DNA of 64,000 bases from Anabaena sp. 4-3 (GTDB lineage: Bacteria; Cyanobacteriota; Cyanobacteriia; Cyanobacteriales; Nostocaceae): the NCBI RefSeq assembly GCF_001597745.1, contig NZ_LUHJ01000017.1, positions 80,780 through 144,779 of the forward strand, written 5' to 3'. The notes under the pieces are model-generated. The model worked only from the letters and a program-made list of their open reading frames with translations. It had not been told where the DNA came from and ran no database searches. Both the position numbers and the translations under genes were made by a program. Positions 61,791 to 64,000 of this stretch are shown here, piece by piece; the stretch's first letter is position 1; each line of letters begins with the position of its first letter.

Positions 61791-64000
61791 TCAACCGAAC
61801 TTACCAGCAGTGGAGGCGATGAGGAAGGCTGCATAGGTGAGGACATAGCCGACGGTGAAGTGAGCTAGACCAACTACACGAGCTTGAACGATGGATAGAG
61901 CAACGGGTTTGTCTTTCCAGCGAACGAGGTTAGCGATAGGAGTACGTTCGTGCGCCCAAACTAGGGTTTCGATCAACTCTTGCCAGTAACCTCTCCAGGA
62001 GATGAGGAACATGAAGCCAGTAGCCCAAACTAGGTGTCCGAAGAGGAACATCCAAGCCCAGACAGACAGGTTGTTCACGCCGTAGGGGTTGTAACCGTTG
62101 ATTAACTGAGCGGAGTTAGCCCAGAGGTAGTCACGGAACCAGCCCATTAGGTAGGTGGAGTTTTCGTTAAACTGAGCAACGTTACCTTGCCAAATACCTA
62201 GGTGTTTCCAGTGCCAGTAGAAAGTTACCCAACCTACTGTGTTCAATGCCCAGAATAGAGACAGGTAGAAAGCGTCCCAAGCGGAGATATCGCAAGTACC
62301 GCCACGACCAGGGCCGTCACAGGGGAAGGCATAGCCGAAGTCCTTTTTATCGGGCATCAGCTTAGAACCACGAGCATCCAAAGCACCTTTAACGAGTACC
62401 AAGGTGGTGGTGTGCAGACCTAAAGCGATCGCATGGTGTACCAAGAAGTCGCCAGGGCCGATTGTTAAGAATAGGGAGTTAGTACCAGAGTTAATGGCAT
62501 CTAACCAGCCGCTTAACCATACGTTGCCGTAGTTGGGGTAAGCAGTGTAAGCAATGCTGTCGGGGTTAGACAACAAGGTGTCTAAGCCATACAGAACTTT
62601 ACCGTGAGCAGCTTGAACGAACTGAGCGAATACAGGTTCAATCAAGATTTGCTTTTCAGGAGTACCGAAAGCAACTACTACGTCGTTGTGAACGTATAAG
62701 CCCAAGGTGTGGAAACCTAAGAACAGGGATACCCAGCTTAAGTGCGAGATAATCGCTTCTTTGTGCTGAAGAATCCGGTCGAGTACGTTGCCTTTGTTTT
62801 GTTCGGGGTCGTAGTCACGAACCCAGAAGATAGCAGCGTGAGCAAATGCACCAACCATCAAGAAGATAGCGATGTATTGGTGGTGGGTGTACAACGCTGC
62901 CTGTGTGGTGTAGTCCTTAGCAATGAATGCGTAAGGAGGCAGGGAGTACATATGCTGCGCTACCAGAGAGGTAACGGTTCCCAACGCAGCCAGTGCCAAA
63001 GACAACTGGAAGTGCAGGGAGTTGTTAATGGTGTCGTATAGACCTTGGTGAGGCAGGTTGAACTGACCTTCACTCTTGCTACCGGGAACTAAACCGGATT
63101 TGGAGTTCAGCATTTCTTTAATGCTGTGACCAATTCCGAAGTTAGTGCGGTACATGTGACCAGCAATGATGAAAATCACTGCGATCGCTAGGTGGTGGTG
63201 AGCCATGTCGGTCAACCACAGGGATTCTGTTTGAGGATGGAAACCACCCAAGAAGGTCAGAATCGCTGTACCAGCACCTTGAGATGTACCAAAAATATGA
63301 CCTGCGGTATCAGGGTTTTGTGCGTAAACGCCCCAGTTACCTGTGAAGAACGGAGTCAAACCTGCTGGGTGGGGTGCGGTGGTTAAGAAGTTATCCCAAC
63401 CTACGTGCTGTCCGCGAGATTCAGGGATAGCAACGTGAATCAAGTGACCAGCCCAAGCCAAGGAGCTAACACCGAACAAACCAGCTAGGTGGTGATTTAG
63501 ACGGGGTTCAGCACTCTTGAACCAAGAGAGGCTAGGACGGAACTTGGGTTGTAAGTGCAACCAACCAGCGAACAGGAACAATGCTGCTAACAGCAGAAGG
63601 AAAACTGAACCTGTGTAGAGTTCGCTGTTTGTCCGCATACCGATGGTGTACCACCAGTGGTAAACACCAGAGTAAGCAATGTTCACAGGATTGCTTGCGC
63701 CAGCTTGGGTAAACGCTTCAATTGCTGGTTTACCAAAGTGGGGATCCCAAATCGCATGAGCGATAGGGCGCACGTGTAGAGGGTCTTTAATCCACTGTTC
63801 AAAGTTACCTTGCCAGGCCACATGGAACAGGAGGCTGGAAGCCCAGAGGAAGATGATTGCCAAGTGGCCGAAGTGGGTAGCGAAAATCTTTTGGTAAAGA
63901 TTTTCTTCGGTCATGCCATCGTGGCTTTCAAAATCGTTGCCCATTGCGATCGCATACCAGATGCGCCGCGTAGTTGGGTCCTGTGCAAGATCCTGGCTAA
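61791..64000 (-). CDS. psaB: Photosystem I reaction-centre subunit B (PsaB), 5' end cut by window edge
   Basis: The core P700 apoprotein of photosystem I. The reading frame stays open to the right edge: the 18 codons before the internal ATG at 63944 read [18 protein letters not shown], the known beginning of PsaB, so about eight residues are missing. The remaining 735 residues are all present, with 11 transmembrane segments, the many His ligands of chlorophyll, and the iron-sulfur FX segment [17 protein letters not shown] with its two cysteines. psaA is expected just beyond the window, on the same strand. PsaB and PsaA bind the electron-transfer chain in thylakoids. Confidence 0.98.
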   Translation of the reverse strand, partial: SQDLAQDPTTRRIWYAIAMGNDFESHDGMTEENLYQKIFATHFGHLAIIFLWASSLLFHVAWQGNFEQWIKDPLHVRPIAHAIWDPHFGKPAIEAFTQAGASNPVNIAYSGVYHWWYTIGMRTNSELYTGSVFLLLLAALFLFAGWLHLQPKFRPSLSWFKSAEPRLNHHLAGLFGVSSLAWAGHLIHVAIPESRGQHVGWDNFLTTAPHPAGLTPFFTGNWGVYAQNPDTAGHIFGTSQGAGTAILTFLGGFHPQTESLWLTDMAHHHLAIAVIFIIAGHMYRTNFGIGHSIKEMLNSKSGLVPGSKSEGQFNLPHQGLYDTINNSLHFQLSLALAALGTVTSLVAQHMYSLPPYAFIAKDYTTQAALYTHHQYIAIFLMVGAFAHAAIFWVRDYDPEQNKGNVLDRILQHKEAIISHLSWVSLFLGFHTLGLYVHNDVVVAFGTPEKQILIEPVFAQFVQAAHGKVLYGLDTLLSNPDSIAYTAYPNYGNVWLSGWLDAINSGTNSLFLTIGPGDFLVHHAIALGLHTTTLVLVKGALDARGSKLMPDKKDFGYAFPCDGPGRGGTCDISAWDAFYLSLFWALNTVGWVTFYWHWKHLGIWQGNVAQFNENSTYLMGWFRDYLWANSAQLINGYNPYGVNNLSVWAWMFLFGHLVWATGFMFLISWRGYWQELIETLVWAHERTPIANLVRWKDKPVALSIVQARVVGLAHFTVGYVLTYAAFLIASTAGKFG

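Noticed and set aside
63942-63944. psaB start at the ATG at 63944
   Set aside because: The 18 codons before it match the known PsaB N-terminus and continue to the window edge, so this ATG is internal.

Overview
The window looks like chromosomal DNA of a filamentous, heterocyst-type cyanobacterium of the Nostoc/Anabaena group. Evidence is the many GCGATCGC (HIP1) octamers, short tandem heptamer repeats (CCCCAGT/CCCCAAT, CATTAGT/ATGACTA) between genes, a photosystem I gene (psaB), a CpcS/CpeS-type phycobilin lyase, the RpaB response regulator, a CCB-type cytochrome b6 haem-assembly factor, and a ribosomal protein/tRNA order typical of this group. Species-level naming is inference.

Layout. 1-3.5 kb: end of a secreted protein, then a metal-type operon (MerR regulator, small CxxC thioredoxin, ArsP/YraQ permease) behind a perfect MerR operator, then a zinc dehydrogenase. 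3.6-8.8 kb: zinc-ribbon peptide, GT4 glycosyltransferase, exonuclease III, an NAD(P)-binding protein, a HlyD-type adaptor. 9.1-13.4 kb (minus): rplL, rplJ (with L10 leader), rplA, rplK, nusG, secE, tRNA-Trp, rplS. 13.6-19.4 kb: GT2 enzyme and an RND efflux pair. 19.9-24.1 kb: bilin lyase, tRNA-Thr, DUF3493 protein, SLH/beta-helix protein, membrane protein and a 59-residue gene. 24.2-30.1 kb (minus): rimP-nusA-ylxR-infB, with a terminator-like hairpin just before rimP and a long infB leader. 30.3-44.5 kb: membrane and envelope proteins, radA, rpaB, CCB factor, a small secreted protein with a possible partner, a lipoprotein-type Mn superoxide dismutase, a site-2 protease with CBS domains, a Deg/HtrA protease and TspO. 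44.6-48.9 kb: a nested mobile-element locus. 49.3-64 kb: plant-type pathogen-related protein, Na+/H+ antiporter, Npt-like transporter with HEAT repeats, infC, alpha/beta hydrolase, BON protein, ilvN, argS, an AT-rich orphan gene, and psaB running off the right edge.

The most striking part is the nested locus. A CAP-domain lipoprotein gene (minus strand) is split by an IS200/IS605-type element carrying only tnpB (plus strand), and tnpB is itself split by a 2,411-nt group II intron encoding a reverse transcriptase/maturase with an HNH domain. Both junctions can be resolved almost to the base. Removing the intron (45267-47677) joins ...DARIF to SFREKDW in frame and gives a 399-residue TnpB with all three RuvC acidic residues and the zinc finger. 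Removing the IS (3,817 bp, edge uncertain by 2 nt) restores a 178-residue CAP lipoprotein. An RNA-guided nuclease would thus depend on ribozyme splicing for its synthesis.

The rest is mostly housekeeping sequence with a rich background of dispersed repeats. Some repeats have entered coding sequence (RND pump, DUF3493 protein tail) or supply a start codon (CCB-type gene).
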